DNA of 64,000 nt, from the NCBI GenBank assembly GCA_947447955.1, contig CANFLS010000008.1, forward strand, positions 19,712 to 83,711, in the 5' to 3' direction. Shown here one piece after another: positions 26,514-35,348 of this stretch (within the stretch, counting starts at the first letter, position 1; each line of letters begins with the position of its first letter). The notes beneath the pieces are model-generated. The model was not told where the DNA came from, made no database searches, and was given only the letters and a program-made list of their open reading frames with translations. The position numbers and the translations under genes were made by a program. Origin of the DNA: Flavobacteriales bacterium. Lineage in GTDB: Bacteria; Bacteroidota; Bacteroidia; NS11-12g; UBA955.

Positions 26514-28425
26514 TGTCAAGTTCTAACTTAAAATATCCCAACGAAGCAATTCTAAAATAATGCTGTAACTCTCTGGCATTTAATGCAGAAAAATGCTGCA
26601 AAAGTTTATTTCGATAATCGCGTTTAATAAAACCATCCAAACCTTCATACATCAAAGCATCTTTCCATGCCATACCATGTTTTTGGGTCAACCAAGTTTC
26701 CGGCACAGAAAATCCTTTTTTATCGGTTCTGGCGTATAAATCAGGAGGCAAGAGGTCTTTAAAAGCATTTCTTAAAATCCCTTTTGGCAACCCACCTTCC
26801 ATCAATTCATGTAATTTAAAATTCCCTAAATATTTTTGAGGGATATGCAAATCGTCGGCAAATGGGTTTCTGCTTTCCAATTGGAATGCCATTCCATTGC
26901 GGTCTTCCCATGCCAACATTTGATGCAATTTTCCGTAAAATTGATCACCTTGCAACGACCCATAATAATCGCCCAACATCATCTCCTCCACCCCATTCAA
27001 TTTCGGGTGAAGCATGATTAACGGATCTTCTAATAAATTGGCAGTGACTTTATTTCCCCAAACAGATTTTTCTATTTTCTGTTTTTGAGAATCCGAAAGG
27101 GCATTTCTCAACTTCCTTTTCAAGAAGAATTTCAATGCTTCCTTATAAGTTATTGGCCAATTATTTTGAGATTTCGATAAGTGTTTTCTTTCACTAAAAA
27201 GTGATTGAATAAAGTAATCGGGATAACCCCCAAACAACTCATCGGCTCCTTGCCCATTGAACAAAACGGTTACTCCAGTTTGACGAACCCTTTCGCATAA
27301 AGCAAAGTGAGCCAAATTATTCCAAGCTACAGGGGCTCGATTTGTATATGAAATCATTTTTGGCAGCAATTCTGAATCAAATGATTCAACCAAAATTTCA
27401 TGGTGAATCCCCCCATTTTTTGCTACCACCATTTTCTGCCAATTAGATTCATTGCCAGCTAAATTATTCGATGCCACAGAAAATAAATCCAATTTAGCCT
27501 CATTGCCTAATAAATGTCGGGCAATGCCAACCAAAACTGCGCTATCTATTCCACCGCTTACTGCAAATCCCAAACGGACATCACTCCTGAGTCTACTTTT
27601 CATAGATTCAAGAAGCATTTCTCTGAGAGAACTATTGTTTTGAAGGATGTTCCTTTCAGGGTAATACCACTGCGAAACTTTGAATTCACGGCTAGTGGGA
27701 AACCATTTTATCAAATGACCCGCTGTTAACGTTTGAATATTTTCAAACCATGGATAAACATCGGTCATGCCGTGTTTCAAATGGGCAAAAACAGCTTTGT
27801 TATTGAGTTCGTTTTTACCTAAAATAAATCTCAAGGGTTGCTCTTCGCTCGCAAACGCAAATATTTCATTGGTTTTGGTGTAAAACAAAGGCTTAACACC
27901 TGTTCTATCGCGAACAACAGTGTAAGAATTTTCCAAGCTATCGTAAATGCAAAAAGCAAAAAAACCATCCAACAATTTCAAACATTTTTCTTGTTTGAAT
28001 GCCCAAAGCTGAACGAGAATTTCCGAATCCGTATTGCTGTAATTGGTTAATCCAAATTGCGACTGAAGTTCTAAATAGTTAAAAATCTCTCCGTTGTAGG
28101 TCAACCAATATCTACCTGATGGGTCACAAATAGGTTGATGTCCCAAATGCCCCAACCCAATAATAGACAAACGTTTGTGCATCAACATGCCATTTATACT
28201 CAACGATAAAGACTCAACCAAATGTTGCTTAGGAAGGTAGTTTGTATTTTCAGAAGGGTAAATTTTATGACCTACAGGAATTGGTGTCGACTTGTTTGAA
28301 ATTAGGAGAAAACCTTCATCATCTGGGCCTCTATGTGCCAAGGCACTACCCAAAATATTGGAATTTCTCAACCAAAATTCGGCAGATTGAGCAACCGTAG
28401 ACGATATTCCTCCAATGCCACACAT
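26500..28425 (-). CDS. asnB: Asparagine synthase (glutamine-hydrolyzing)
   Basis: This 641-residue two-domain enzyme has an N-terminal glutaminase (Ntn) domain starting MCGIGG, with the nucleophile Cys2 exposed after methionine removal. Glutamine-binding HRGPDDEGF lies at about residues 32-40 and NGEIFNYLEL at about 111. The synthetase domain carries the PP-loop AVSGGIDSAV (about 286-295) and NGQGADELFGGY (about 377). It transfers amide nitrogen to aspartate or to a sugar or other acid. Family members next to glycosyltransferases often act in glycan modification, so the substrate here may not be free aspartate. Its ATG overlaps the stop of the glycosyltransferase gene (TAATG). Confidence 0.92.
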   Translation of the reverse strand: MCGIGGISSTVAQSAEFWLRNSNILGSALAHRGPDDEGFLLISNKSTPIPVGHKIYPSENTNYLPKQHLVESLSLSINGMLMHKRLSIIGLGHLGHQPICDPSGRYWLTYNGEIFNYLELQSQFGLTNYSNTDSEILVQLWAFKQEKCLKLLDGFFAFCIYDSLENSYTVVRDRTGVKPLFYTKTNEIFAFASEEQPLRFILGKNELNNKAVFAHLKHGMTDVYPWFENIQTLTAGHLIKWFPTSREFKVSQWYYPERNILQNNSSLREMLLESMKSRLRSDVRLGFAVSGGIDSAVLVGIARHLLGNEAKLDLFSVASNNLAGNESNWQKMVVAKNGGIHHEILVESFDSELLPKMISYTNRAPVAWNNLAHFALCERVRQTGVTVLFNGQGADELFGGYPDYFIQSLFSERKHLSKSQNNWPITYKEALKFFLKRKLRNALSDSQKQKIEKSVWGNKVTANLLEDPLIMLHPKLNGVEEMMLGDYYGSLQGDQFYGKLHQMLAWEDRNGMAFQLESRNPFADDLHIPQKYLGNFKLHELMEGGLPKGILRNAFKDLLPPDLYARTDKKGFSVPETWLTQKHGMAWKDALMYEGLDGFIKRDYRNKLLQHFSALNARELQHYFRIASLGYFKLELDNERK

Positions 28426-29651
28426 TAGCTAATCGACAAGTACAATTGGTTTAACTCCTGAGAAATGGATGAAGCACTATATTTTGCTTTGGCTGCAATT
28501 TCAATATTTTCATATTTGCCACTGAGCACATTTTGCTTCATTATTTTCATTGACTGATATAACGTTTCTATGTTGCGATTGTTGTATGCCGACCAAGTTT
28601 TTTCATTGATTTCTAAATCGAATAATATTCCGTTAGAATCGTTAACCATGTTCGAAATACCACCTACATTCGATGAAATCACCGGTAAACTGGTACAAAG
28701 TGCTTCCGCAATGACGCAAGGTGCATTTTCAGAGGATGAAGCCATAAGAAGACAATGGCTTTTTCTGAAAATTTCATTGATTCTTGAGGGACTTTCCTTT
28801 TCGTGAATTTCCCAAACGAACTGATCTTGACTGTTTGACAATTCAGCAGACATTTGAGTTGAAAATTGGGTTTGATAATATTCCTTGGTTGATTTATCTG
28901 CACCTATAAATTCAATGCTTATAGCATTATCTTCGGCATATAGTTTTAAAAACGCTGCAAAAATGAGTGGAATATTTTTCCTGTTTTCAAAGTTTGAAAC
29001 ATGAACAAAATTGAATTTTTCGTATTTCGCATTCTCTGTTGGTACAAAAAAATCTGAGGGAACCACGTTTGCAAATTCAATCGTTGGAATGGTTTTGCCC
29101 AATAATTTTTGCATTTCATGATGCAAAGGCAAACTCACTTGTGCTGCATAATCAGTATATTTCCAAGTTTGCTTGATTGCAAATTGAAACCATTGATTTC
29201 TGGTTAAAAAATGGTCAGGGACGTGACTATTATAAATTGCCCAATGTTCGGTGAGCACCATTTTGTTTATTTTCAATTTTCGTTTTATCCAAGTTGCCAA
29301 AATTCCGCATTTATCAGGGGCATGAACATGAAGGATATCAAAAACGTTGTTTCTTTTAACCTGTTTTAGCAATTGAACATAAAACCAGCAGTAATAGATG
29401 ACCAAATTTAGCGGCTTTAATAAGCCCGACTGAAATTGGGGTATTGGAATCCAAATAAGAGGAAAGGGATACTTTTCTGTTACAGGCATGTTCTTCTCTT
29501 GACCAATAAAGTAGGTTGCACCATGAACTACGGTAATATCTATTTGGGAACTGCAGGCAAGTGCATGTCTGTAAATAAAATTGCCGGCATATGGATTGGC
29601 TTTAGATGGAAACCAACCTACAATCCAAAGGGCCGACAGTTTTTTGTGCAT
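28425..29651 (-). CDS. Glycosyltransferase family 4 (GT-B)
   Basis: This 408-residue cytoplasmic glycosyltransferase has the two-Rossmann GT-B layout. The N-terminal half opens with WIVGWFPSKANPYAGNFIYRH, typical of exopolysaccharide family 4 enzymes. The donor-binding half has FVHVSNFENRKNIPLIFAAF (about 220) and the E-x7-E-type motif SSSENAPCVIAEALCTSLPV (about 308-327). It is the first gene of the three-gene glycan cluster. The promoter is near ideal (TTTG-N19-TACTTTTG on the minus strand), and the -7 box lies five bases before the ATG, predicting an essentially leaderless mRNA. Donor and acceptor are unknown. Confidence 0.9.
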   Translation of the reverse strand: MHKKLSALWIVGWFPSKANPYAGNFIYRHALACSSQIDITVVHGATYFIGQEKNMPVTEKYPFPLIWIPIPQFQSGLLKPLNLVIYYCWFYVQLLKQVKRNNVFDILHVHAPDKCGILATWIKRKLKINKMVLTEHWAIYNSHVPDHFLTRNQWFQFAIKQTWKYTDYAAQVSLPLHHEMQKLLGKTIPTIEFANVVPSDFFVPTENAKYEKFNFVHVSNFENRKNIPLIFAAFLKLYAEDNAISIEFIGADKSTKEYYQTQFSTQMSAELSNSQDQFVWEIHEKESPSRINEIFRKSHCLLMASSSENAPCVIAEALCTSLPVISSNVGGISNMVNDSNGILFDLEINEKTWSAYNNRNIETLYQSMKIMKQNVLSGKYENIEIAAKAKYSASSISQELNQLYLSIS

Positions 29652-29656
29652 AGCAA

Positions 29657-29687
29657 CAAAAGTAAGGGAGTAAAAACGTACCGCAAA
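29657..29687 (-). promoter_or_regulatory. Promoter of the glycan cluster (TTTG-N19-TACTTTTG)
   Basis: On the minus strand TTTG (29687-29684) is followed after 19 bases by TACTTTTG (29664-29657). Five bases then separate it from the ATG at 29651. Confidence 0.6.
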
Positions 29688-29717
29688 AGAGTTTTAAAAT
29701 AATTCAACATTTTTGAG

Positions 29718-29748
29718 TTGATATTTGAAAAAAAACTCATTATCTTTG
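29718..29748 (+). promoter_or_regulatory. Promoter of tRNA-His (TTG-N20-TATCTTTG)
   Basis: TTG at 29718-29720 and a perfect TATCTTTG at 29741-29748 are 20 bases apart. The -7 box is 13 bases before the mature tRNA 5' end, so only a short 5' trailer needs RNase P removal. Confidence 0.65.
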
Positions 29749-29761
29749 CAGCCGTTTAAAT

Positions 29762-29839
29762 GGCGGTCTTAGCTCAGTTGGTTAGAGTGCTAGTTTGTGG
29801 TGCTGGAAGTCGCCGGTTCGAGCCCGGTAGGCCGCCCCA
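29762..29839 (+). tRNA. tRNA-His (GTG)
   Basis: The cloverleaf folds cleanly. The acceptor GCGGTCT pairs with AGGCCGC, followed by T8-A9, D stem GCTC/GAGT, the anticodon loop TTGTGGT with anticodon GTG, and T arm GCCGG-TTCGAGC-CCGGT. The base before the acceptor is G and the discriminator is C, giving the extra G-1:C73 pair that marks histidine tRNAs and is read by HisRS (encoded at 55.6 kb). The 3' CCA is encoded. A perfect promoter and a strong terminator flank it, so it is a single-gene unit divergent from the glycan cluster. Confidence 0.97.
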
Positions 29840-29847
29840 ATTAAACC

Positions 29848-29875
29848 AAAAAACCCAGATTCATCTGGGTTTTTT
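29848..29875 (+). terminator. Rho-independent terminator of tRNA-His
   Basis: A 13-bp stem AAAAAACCCAGAT / ATCTGGGTTTTTT with a TC turn ends in a T-run, starting nine bases after the CCA end. Confidence 0.92.
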
Positions 29876-29952
29876 TATTTTACATCCCTAATTTTCCCAA
29901 TTATATCCCTAACGCATTGATTGTAATTGCTTTTATTTGTAATATTGCAAAT

Positions 29953-30612
29953 ATGAAAACAATAAAAAGTTTTTACATCATTTGTTTATTGTGTGTAACT
30001 AGCCTTAATCTACAAGGACAAGACACAACCGCTTCAAAAAAGATTCAAGACATTCCTAAAAATGTCACAGACACCATTGTCTTTTATAATTTAGAAAAAA
30101 TACCTTGTGCTGTATCAAAAATCACAAGTTCATTAATCCAATACAGCAAACAAAATCTGTCGCATTTGCCAATTTATGAAATCGACATTCAAAATGTAGA
30201 TCATATCAAATACAGCAATGGGGTTATTGAATATTACAATCCGAACAAGGGAGATTCAAGCAACAATCCATTTTTACAAAAAACCAAAATGGAAGCGCAG
30301 TTATTTAAAGCAGGTTACGACGATGGAATGGATACAGATTTTCACTTAGAAATAACAGGCACCCTCTTCTTTGTTTATGGTTTTGTTTTACCGACGGCTT
30401 CCATAATTCCAGCCATTATTACAAGTTGCTTTGCACCAAAAATTCCGGCAGCATCGAATAAGAACTACTACCCAACCTCCTATAAGAATGGGATGAAAGT
30501 TGCAGGCAAACAAAAAAAGAAAGAGATTATTTGGTATAATACTCTAGGCGGAACCCTCTTTGGCAGTGCCTTTTATTTGCTTTTATGGCAAATGATAAAT
30601 GCACCCAAATAA
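29953..30612 (+). CDS. Exported/membrane protein of unknown function
   Basis: I do not recognise this 219-residue protein. It has a signal peptide (MKTIKSFYIICLLCVTSLNLQGQ), a roughly 110-residue mature segment with a repeated strand-like pattern, and two hydrophobic helices near the C-terminus (about 140-160 and 195-213). The segment TIVFYNLEKIPCAVSKITSS resembles the short beta repeats in Bacteroidota proteins that respond to a gene-product cue, but the match is weak. The ATG used starts the signal peptide and lies five bases after a -7-like TAATATTG; a longer frame upstream would run through that box. Its stop is 13 bases from the convergent folE stop. Confidence 0.68.
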   Translation: MKTIKSFYIICLLCVTSLNLQGQDTTASKKIQDIPKNVTDTIVFYNLEKIPCAVSKITSSLIQYSKQNLSHLPIYEIDIQNVDHIKYSNGVIEYYNPNKGDSSNNPFLQKTKMEAQLFKAGYDDGMDTDFHLEITGTLFFVYGFVLPTASIIPAIITSCFAPKIPAASNKNYYPTSYKNGMKVAGKQKKKEIIWYNTLGGTLFGSAFYLLLWQMINAPK

Positions 30613-30625
30613 AACAAATTTTATT

Positions 30626-31306
30626 TTAAACTTCACCAAATCCAATATACTTTAGAAACTCATTTCTGGTTTCCATTTCATTGAATTTACCGTGATAACT
30701 CGCAGTTACGGTAGCACTAGAAATATCTTTGATGCCTCTACTTGCAACACATAAGTGTTTTGCATCCATTACAACAGCAACATGTTCAGTTTGAAGCACT
30801 TCTTTTAACTCTTCAGCAACCTGAATGGTTAAACGCTCTTGAACTTGTGGACGTTTTGAATAATAATCAACAATTCTATTCAATTTAGACAAACCAATTA
30901 CCTTGCCACTTGCAATATAGGCAACATGTGCTTTTCCGAAAATTGGCACAAAGTGATGTTCGCAAGTACTATAGAAACTGATATCCTTTTCTACCAACAT
31001 CTCTGAATAACCAAAGTTATTGTCGAACAAGGTAGGATGTGGTTTGTTTTTAGGATCTAATCCTTTGAAATGCTCATTAATAAACATCTTTGCAACACGC
31101 TGTGGCGTTCCTTTCAAACTTTCGTCAGATAGGTCAAGTCCCAACACATGCATAATTTCTTTAAAATGTTTGGCAATCAATTCAATTTTAATTTGATCGT
31201 CCATGACAAAAGCATCTTCTCTCAAAGGGGTTTCCTTTGAACTTCCAACGTGCGAATCGCCCATTTCTTCAAATTGTGAAAGGAGTTTATTTATTTTATT
31301 TTCCAT
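30626..31306 (-). CDS. folE: GTP cyclohydrolase I
   Basis: FolE converts GTP to 7,8-dihydroneopterin triphosphate, the entry to folate and, through QueD, to queuosine. The 226 residues contain the zinc and active-site motif FYSTCEHHFVPIFGKAHVAY (about 112-131) and KHLCVASRG (about 182-190), whose cysteine completes the zinc site. GLSKLNRIVDYYSKRPQVQERLT is the strongly conserved helix. The ATG overlaps the queD end by 11 bases, so the two are coupled, which fits because QueD uses the FolE product. The first roughly 45 residues are a variable extension. Confidence 0.97.
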   Translation of the reverse strand: MENKINKLLSQFEEMGDSHVGSSKETPLREDAFVMDDQIKIELIAKHFKEIMHVLGLDLSDESLKGTPQRVAKMFINEHFKGLDPKNKPHPTLFDNNFGYSEMLVEKDISFYSTCEHHFVPIFGKAHVAYIASGKVIGLSKLNRIVDYYSKRPQVQERLTIQVAEELKEVLQTEHVAVVMDAKHLCVASRGIKDISSATVTASYHGKFNEMETRNEFLKYIGFGEV

Positions 31307-31712
31307 TAAATTCTACAAAATTACGTGGTGTTTCATAAAGTCGAACACTTAACTCGAATTGATTGTCAATTCTTTTTCTCAGTTTTTCCCAAATTACCCA
31401 AACGATGTTTTCGGCACTTGGATTTAAAGATGCAAAATCTGGAACATCTAAATTCAAATTTTTATGATCAAAAGGTTCAATCACTTCTTCATCAATAAAA
31501 GTTTTTAACACTTTCATGTCAATTACATAACCCGAAACTTCATCAACAGCACCTTCAACTTTTACTTCTAGTTCATAGTTGTGACCGTGATAATTTGCGT
31601 TGTTACACAACCCAAAAAAAGCCTTGTTTTGCTCGTCTGTCCACTGAGGAACATGTAAGCGGTGTGCCGCATTAAAGTGGGCGGTGCGAAAAACTGCAAC
31701 TTTTCTTGTCAT
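31296..31712 (-). CDS. queD: 6-carboxytetrahydropterin synthase QueD (PTPS family)
   Basis: QueD turns dihydroneopterin triphosphate into 6-carboxytetrahydropterin for queuosine tRNA modification. In this 138-residue protein the zinc histidines are visible in AHFNAAHRLH (about 11-20) and NYHGHNYELEV (about 40-50), with the catalytic cysteine in FGLCNNANYHG (about 36). The end VRLYETPRNFVEFNGK matches the family. It is upstream of folE and overlaps it by 11 bases. The tgt gene at 42.5 kb supplies the later queuosine step, so the window holds several parts of that pathway. Confidence 0.94.
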   Translation of the reverse strand: MTRKVAVFRTAHFNAAHRLHVPQWTDEQNKAFFGLCNNANYHGHNYELEVKVEGAVDEVSGYVIDMKVLKTFIDEEVIEPFDHKNLNLDVPDFASLNPSAENIVWVIWEKLRKRIDNQFELSVRLYETPRNFVEFNGK

Positions 31713-31747
31713 GTGAATTGAATAAACATTGAATGAGATAAATAGTT

Positions 31748-31780
31748 TTGAAAAAATATGAATTATTTACATTTTTTCAA
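31748..31780. repeat. Inverted repeat in the queD-tal divergent spacer
   Basis: Perfect 10-bp arms TTGAAAAAAT and ATTTTTTCAA are separated by 13 bases. They lie about 35 bases upstream of queD and 155 bases upstream of the transaldolase gene. It could be an operator or a chance AT-rich palindrome. Nothing else is visible in this 221-base spacer apart from one TCCCTCAA motif and the tal -7 box. Confidence 0.4.
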
Positions 31781-31918
31781 GACTCCAAAGCAAATCAATG
31801 TTCAAAGTTAAATCTTGTCCCTCAAAAAACACGAAATAAACGACAAACGCCATAAGAATTCCATAAGGATATTGAAAAATTGTGTATGACTTTCTAAAAG
31901 ACTGTTTAAAAGGTTTTG

Positions 31919-31926
31919 TAATTTTG
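31919..31926 (+). promoter_or_regulatory. -7 promoter box of tal
   Basis: TAATTTTG is a perfect TAnnTTTG match, seven bases before the ATG. No good -33 element is seen. Confidence 0.5.
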
Positions 31927-31933
31927 TAACATT

Positions 31934-32590
31934 ATGAAATTCTTTATTGATACCGCAAATTTAGAACAAATTAGAGAAGCCAATGATTTAGGCATCTTAG
32001 ATGGTGTAACCACCAATCCTTCGTTAATGGCCAAAGAAGGCATTGTTGGCGAAGCTGCTGTTATGCAACACTACAAAGACATTTGTGCCATTGTTGATGG
32101 CGATGTATCTGCAGAAGTTATTTCTACTGATTATGCAGGAATGATTGCCGAAGGTGAAAAACTAGCGGCATTGCACGAGAATATCGTTGTAAAAGTTCCA
32201 ATGATCAAAGACGGTATCAAAGCAATTTCATATTTCACCAGAAAAGGAATTCGTACCAATTGCACTTTGGTTTTTAGCGCAGGTCAAGCTATTTTGGCTG
32301 CAAAAGCAGGTGCTACCTACCTTTCTCCATTTATTGGCCGTATTGACGACATCAGCTGGGATGGCATGGACTTAATCAAGAGCATTGCTGAAATTTATGC
32401 AGTTCAAGGTTATGAAACACAAATCTTGGCAGCCAGCGTGCGTACGCCATTGCACATCGTGCAATCTGCTACAAACGGTGCCGATGTTGTAACTTGTCCG
32501 TTGAGTGCAATTTTAGGATTGTTAAAACACCCATTGACCGACATAGGTTTGGCTCAATTCTTGGCCGATCACGCCAAAGCAAATAAGTAA
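31934..32590 (+). CDS. tal: Transaldolase / fructose-6-phosphate aldolase (TalC type)
   Basis: This 218-residue class I aldolase of the small TalC/FSA family works in the non-oxidative pentose-phosphate pathway. The start MKFFIDTANLEQIREA and GVTTNPSLMAKEG (about 25-37) are family signatures. The Schiff-base lysine lies in VVKVPMIKDG (about 85-94), followed by NCTLVFSAGQA and SPFIGRIDDI. Sequence alone does not separate transaldolase from fructose-6-phosphate aldolase activity. It is a single-gene unit with a perfect -7 box seven bases before the ATG and a 14-bp-stem terminator after it. Confidence 0.95.
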   Translation: MKFFIDTANLEQIREANDLGILDGVTTNPSLMAKEGIVGEAAVMQHYKDICAIVDGDVSAEVISTDYAGMIAEGEKLAALHENIVVKVPMIKDGIKAISYFTRKGIRTNCTLVFSAGQAILAAKAGATYLSPFIGRIDDISWDGMDLIKSIAEIYAVQGYETQILAASVRTPLHIVQSATNGADVVTCPLSAILGLLKHPLTDIGLAQFLADHAKANK

Positions 32591-32612
32591 AATTTTCAAC
32601 CACACATAAAAC

Positions 32613-32642
32613 AAAAATGGCTACCCAAGGGTAGCCATTTTT
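32613..32642. terminator. Bidirectional rho-independent terminator
   Basis: A perfect 14-bp stem AAAAATGGCTACCC / GGGTAGCCATTTTT with a two-base turn lies between convergent tal and a lipoprotein gene. Confidence 0.93.
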
Positions 32643-32666
32643 GTTTGGAATCACTTTCCGGTAAAG

Positions 32667-33281
32667 TTATTTTGCCAATTCCTTATCCAATACAAAATGG
32701 AAGTCAGGAATCAACTGAAATATTTTTTCTTTTGGAATTCCTGTAATGTCAATAAAGTAAATATCCTTACCCAGATTTAATGTTTGGCCAGCCAACCATT
32801 GCACCCTAAAATCCTTAGGATTGTTGGTTATCCACCTTCTTACCGGCATCAAACAATACCATCCAGCTACTTTTCCTTTAGGATCAACCGCCGGTTCTAC
32901 CCTCTTCACAGGACCTGTAATCATTTTTGCAAATTTGAAGGTATCCATTTTCATGAAAGGACCTACTTTGGCAATAAACTTATCCATTCCCCCATTCATT
33001 TTCACAATGGCAGGATGAGAATATTTCACATAAATTTTAGCGTCTTTGTTTTTATACCCAGTGGTAAATTCGTTGGCAGCCGTTTGAAATGCCGCACACA
33101 TTTTTAAACTATCAACACTCAACAATGCCAAATTGGAAGTATCAATTTGATTCAAATCCAACACCGCGGCTGTGTCTTTGTCGCGATTGTCGGTTTCCGT
33201 TTCAACTTCTTTTTTATTGCCTTGGCAAGCCACAAAAATCAAAGCGACTGCCACCCAACTGAATTTTAATTTCAATTTCAT
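32667..33281 (-). CDS. Putative lipoprotein of unknown function
   Basis: The protein has 204 residues with a lipoprotein signal peptide (MKLKLKFSWVAVALIFVACQG) whose lipobox FVAC gives Cys19. An acidic, Thr-rich linker (about 22-45) precedes a folded domain of about 150 residues (ALLSVDSLKMCAAFQTAANEFTTGY onward) that I do not recognise; it resembles small alpha+beta NTF2-like domains only by size. The ATG used is three codons inside a longer frame, because the upstream TTG lies within the -7 box TATCTTTG (33288-33295). That leaves six bases between box and start. Convergent with tal across a shared terminator. Confidence 0.78.
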   Translation of the reverse strand: MKLKLKFSWVAVALIFVACQGNKKEVETETDNRDKDTAAVLDLNQIDTSNLALLSVDSLKMCAAFQTAANEFTTGYKNKDAKIYVKYSHPAIVKMNGGMDKFIAKVGPFMKMDTFKFAKMITGPVKRVEPAVDPKGKVAGWYCLMPVRRWITNNPKDFRVQWLAGQTLNLGKDIYFIDITGIPKEKIFQLIPDFHFVLDKELAK

Positions 33282-33287
33282 CGGAAA

Positions 33288-33295
33288 CAAAGATA
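33288..33295 (-). promoter_or_regulatory. -7 promoter box of the lipoprotein gene
   Basis: The minus strand reads TATCTTTG, a perfect TAnnTTTG match six bases before the ATG. It rules out the upstream in-frame TTG as the start. Confidence 0.55.
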
Positions 33296-33313
33296 GTTTG
33301 AAGTTTGGTAAAC

Positions 33314-33344
33314 AAAAAGAGCCACCCTAGGGCAGCTCTTTTTT
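33314..33344 (-). terminator. Rho-independent terminator of dnaK
   Basis: The stem AAAAAGAGC / GCTCTTTTT has an inner CCC/GGG helix after a two-base internal loop. It lies about 15 bases after the dnaK stop codon. Confidence 0.88.
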
Positions 33345-33360
33345 ATGGAACAATTAAAAA

Positions 33361-35283
33361 TTATTTTACTTCTTCGAAGTCAACATCTTGAACTTCGTCG
33401 GCAGCTTTTCCGCCATTTGCATTACCTGCATTTGGGTTTTCTTGTCCTGGTTGTCCTTCAGCACCTGGTTCACCACCTGTTGCGTTGTACATATCCTGAC
33501 TAGCCGCTTGCCAAGCATCATTCAATGCAGCACTATGGGTATCTATATCGGCAAAGTTCTTCGCAGCAACCGCTTCTTTCAATTTGGCAACAGCCTCTTC
33601 GATTGCAGTCTTTTTCTCTGCTGGAATTTTGTCGCCATACTCTTTCAATTGTTTTTCAGTACTGAAAACCAAAGAATCGGCACCATTCACTTTATCGGCT
33701 TCTTCTTTGCGCTTCATATCCGCTTCAGCGTTCATTTCAGCGTCTTTTTTCATTTTCTCGATATCTTCCTTGCTCAATCCGCTACTTGCTTCAATTCTGA
33801 TTTTTTGCTCTTTTCCAGTTGCTTTGTCTTTTGCACTTACGTTCAAAATACCGTTGGCATCAATATCAAATGTTACTTCAATTTGAGGGACACCACGTGG
33901 TGCAGGAGGAATGCTATCTAAAATGAATCTACCAATTGTTTTGTTATCGGCAGCCATTGGGCGTTCACCTTGAATGATATGAATTTCAACCGATGGTTGA
34001 TTGTCCATAGCTGTACTAAACGTTTCTGTTTTTCTTGAAGGAATGGTTGTGTTTGATTCAATCATTTTGGTCATTACAGCACCCATTGTTTCAATTCCCA
34101 AACTCAAAGGAGATACATCTAAAAGAACGATATCTTTAACTTCACCTGTTAACACACCTCCTTGAATAGCTGCACCAATTGCAACAACTTCATCTGGGTT
34201 AACCCCTTTGCTTGGTGCTTTACCAAAGAATTCTTCAACCAATTTTTGAATTGCAGGGATACGTGTAGAACCACCTACCAAAATTACTTCGTCAATTTGG
34301 CTTGAACTCAAACGGGCATCAGCCAACGCTTTTTTACAAGGCTCTAATGTTCTTTGAATCAAAGATTCAGCCAATTGCTCAAACTTACTTCTGGTCATTT
34401 TTCTAACCAAATGCTTAGGCACACCGTCAACTGCAGTTACATAAGGTAAGTTGATATCAGTTTCCGTGCTGCTCGACAATTCAATTTTCGCTTTTTCAGC
34501 CGCTTCTTTCAAACGTTGTAAAGCCATTGGATCTTTGCGCAAATCTATATTTTCGTCAGACTTAAATTCGTCTGCCAACCAATCAATAATTACTTGGTCA
34601 AAATCGTCACCACCTAAGTGAGTATCACCATTGGTAGATTTAACTTCAAACACACCGTCTCCCAATTCAAGGATAGAAACGTCGAATGTTCCACCACCTA
34701 AATCGTAAACAGCAATTTTAATATCACGGTCAAGTTTATCCAAACCATAAGCCAACGCTGCAGCTGTTGGTTCGTTGATAATACGTTCTACTTTCAAACC
34801 AGCAATTTCACCTGCTTCTTTGGTAGCTTGACGTTGAGAGTCATTAAAGTATGCAGGAACAGTAATAACCGCTCTTGTCACTTCTTGACCCAAATAATCT
34901 TCAGCAGTTTTCTTCATTTTCTGAAGAATCATCGCACTCACTTCTTGTGGGGTAAAGTTACGATCGCCAATTTTCACACGAGGAGTATCGTTGTCACCTT
35001 TGGTTAATTCATAAGGTACACGTTCCATTTCTTTCAACATAGAAGAATATTTTTCTCCCATGAATCTTTTGATAGACTGCACAGTATGGGTTGGGTTGGT
35101 AATGGCTTGACGTTTTGCAGGGTCTCCTACTTTACGCTCGCCGTTTCCGTTGTCCATAAAAGCAACAATTGATGGTGTTGTTCTACGACCTTCGCTGTTT
35201 GCAATTACTACAGGTTCGTTACCCTCTAACACTGCTACACAACTGTTGGTTGTTCCTAAGTCAATTCCTATTATTTTACTCAT
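33361..35283 (-). CDS. dnaK: Molecular chaperone DnaK (Hsp70)
   Basis: DnaK is the ATP-driven Hsp70 chaperone. All 640 residues are present: phosphate loop [17 protein letters not shown] (about 4-20), [20 protein letters not shown] (about 140), [14 protein letters not shown] (about 193), [14 protein letters not shown] (about 336), the linker [14 protein letters not shown] (about 387) and a Gly/Asn-rich tail ending in VDFEEVK. No grpE or dnaJ is adjacent, so it is a single-gene unit. No CIRCE element (HrcA operator) is seen upstream. Instead two other inverted repeats lie at 35349-35373 and 35388-35403. A near-consensus -7 box (TTACTTTG) lies about 37 bases before the ATG. Confidence 0.98.
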   Translation of the reverse strand: MSKIIGIDLGTTNSCVAVLEGNEPVVIANSEGRRTTPSIVAFMDNGNGERKVGDPAKRQAITNPTHTVQSIKRFMGEKYSSMLKEMERVPYELTKGDNDTPRVKIGDRNFTPQEVSAMILQKMKKTAEDYLGQEVTRAVITVPAYFNDSQRQATKEAGEIAGLKVERIINEPTAAALAYGLDKLDRDIKIAVYDLGGGTFDVSILELGDGVFEVKSTNGDTHLGGDDFDQVIIDWLADEFKSDENIDLRKDPMALQRLKEAAEKAKIELSSSTETDINLPYVTAVDGVPKHLVRKMTRSKFEQLAESLIQRTLEPCKKALADARLSSSQIDEVILVGGSTRIPAIQKLVEEFFGKAPSKGVNPDEVVAIGAAIQGGVLTGEVKDIVLLDVSPLSLGIETMGAVMTKMIESNTTIPSRKTETFSTAMDNQPSVEIHIIQGERPMAADNKTIGRFILDSIPPAPRGVPQIEVTFDIDANGILNVSAKDKATGKEQKIRIEASSGLSKEDIEKMKKDAEMNAEADMKRKEEADKVNGADSLVFSTEKQLKEYGDKIPAEKKTAIEEAVAKLKEAVAAKNFADIDTHSAALNDAWQAASQDMYNATGGEPGAEGQPGQENPNAGNANGGKAADEVQDVDFEEVK

Positions 35284-35348
35284 GATTTTTATTTTCCTTT
35301 CCTTCCATCTATCAAAGTAAGTGCCAATGCAAAAAAGACATAAATTGG

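Noticed and set aside
26030..26560. 176-codon open frame antisense to the flippase gene
   Set aside because: It is covered by a membrane protein gene with clear hydrophobic helices, and the antisense product has no recognisable features.
33388..33921. 177-codon open frame antisense to the dnaK 3' end
   Set aside because: Fully within dnaK. Hydrophobic and cysteine-rich shadows of this kind are common opposite dnaK and have no support.
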